DNA of 64,000 bases from positions 92,656,514 through 92,720,513 of the forward strand of contig OY757911.1 of NCBI GenBank assembly GCA_963585895.1, written 5' to 3'. The first letter of the stretch is position 1, and each line of letters opens with the position of its first letter. Made by a program: the position numbers and the translations under genes. The stretch is from Sepioteuthis lessoniana. Lineage: Eukaryota; Mollusca; Cephalopoda; Myopsida; Loliginidae. Shown here piece after piece: positions 63,866 through 64,000 of this stretch. The notes under the pieces are model-generated. The model was not told where the DNA came from, searched no databases, and was given only the letters and a program-made list of their open reading frames with translations.

Positions 63866-64000
63866 GGAGAGAGAGAGAGAGGGGAAAAAAGGCTGACAAT
63901 TAAAATACGATTGATTTTTAAGCGCGCGCACATGCGAGAGAAAGAGACTAACAATTAATCAAAGCACGACTGATTTTTTTTGAGAGAGAGAGAGATAGAT
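63866..64000. repeat. (GA)n-rich tracts at the window end
   Basis: GA repeats at about 63868-63882 and 63980-63996, with 'agcgcgcgcacatgcgagag' between. Confidence 0.85.

Overview
The window looks like gene-poor, AT-rich intergenic or intronic DNA from a metazoan, most likely an octopus-type cephalopod. The basis is four things: dense tRNA-derived SINEs, long (TA)n tracts, degenerate non-LTR retrotransposons and mariner copies of kinds I associate with octopus sequence, and a decayed C2H2 zinc-finger copy (a family known to be greatly expanded in octopus). The species call is inference. I found no intact host gene; almost every open frame lies in a retroelement, a mariner copy, a SINE or a microsatellite. 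Element names used here (LINE-A/B/C, S1-S5, M) are local labels, boundaries are usually good to about 10-30 bp, and nothing was aligned by program.

Layout. 1-2.55 kb: unassigned sequence with a GC-rich patch near 1.0-1.35 kb. 2.55-10.45 kb: a chain of head-to-tail LINE-B copies, each starting at the TAA-rich tail of the one before, with one LINE-A 3' end nested inside (11-bp target duplication). 10.5-16.2 kb: microsatellites, SINEs, M elements and a long antisense LINE-A reverse-transcriptase fragment (13.1-14.9 kb). 16.6-20.1 kb: SINE nests, an internally deleted mariner, a hammerhead-ribozyme-like motif inside an inverted repeat, and an antisense LINE-B. 20-31.7 kb: unassigned stretches, many M elements, and a Penelope-like remnant with an upstream hammerhead-like motif and a nested small SINE. 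32.5-37.2 kb: antisense LINE-B and LINE-C copies plus an inverted pair of hammerhead-like repeats. 37.9-43.7 kb: SINEs, a second mariner fragment, the zinc-finger pseudogene, pyrimidine-rich tracts, a LINE-A end. 44-52.5 kb: a SINE hot spot (47.8-49.6 kb) with clear target duplications, a SINE dimer, a chimeric SINE and a solo LTR. 52.5-64 kb: very AT-rich sequence, a second probable solo LTR, LINE-A ends, M elements and GA repeats.

How the parts relate. S2 SINEs and M elements share one 3' domain (a 'ggcattaaataacctac'-like block followed by an AACC-rich end), which suggests that one LINE machinery mobilises both. S5 SINEs end directly in (TA)n, so they may seed some of the TA tracts. Several retroposon 5' ends carry a short inverted copy of themselves (4.8, 12.75 and 48.5 kb), as expected if the nascent cDNA folded back or switched template during insertion. 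Three loci carry hammerhead-ribozyme cores with very short stem III, the form known from Penelope-like elements; the one at 19.08 kb keeps all three stems.
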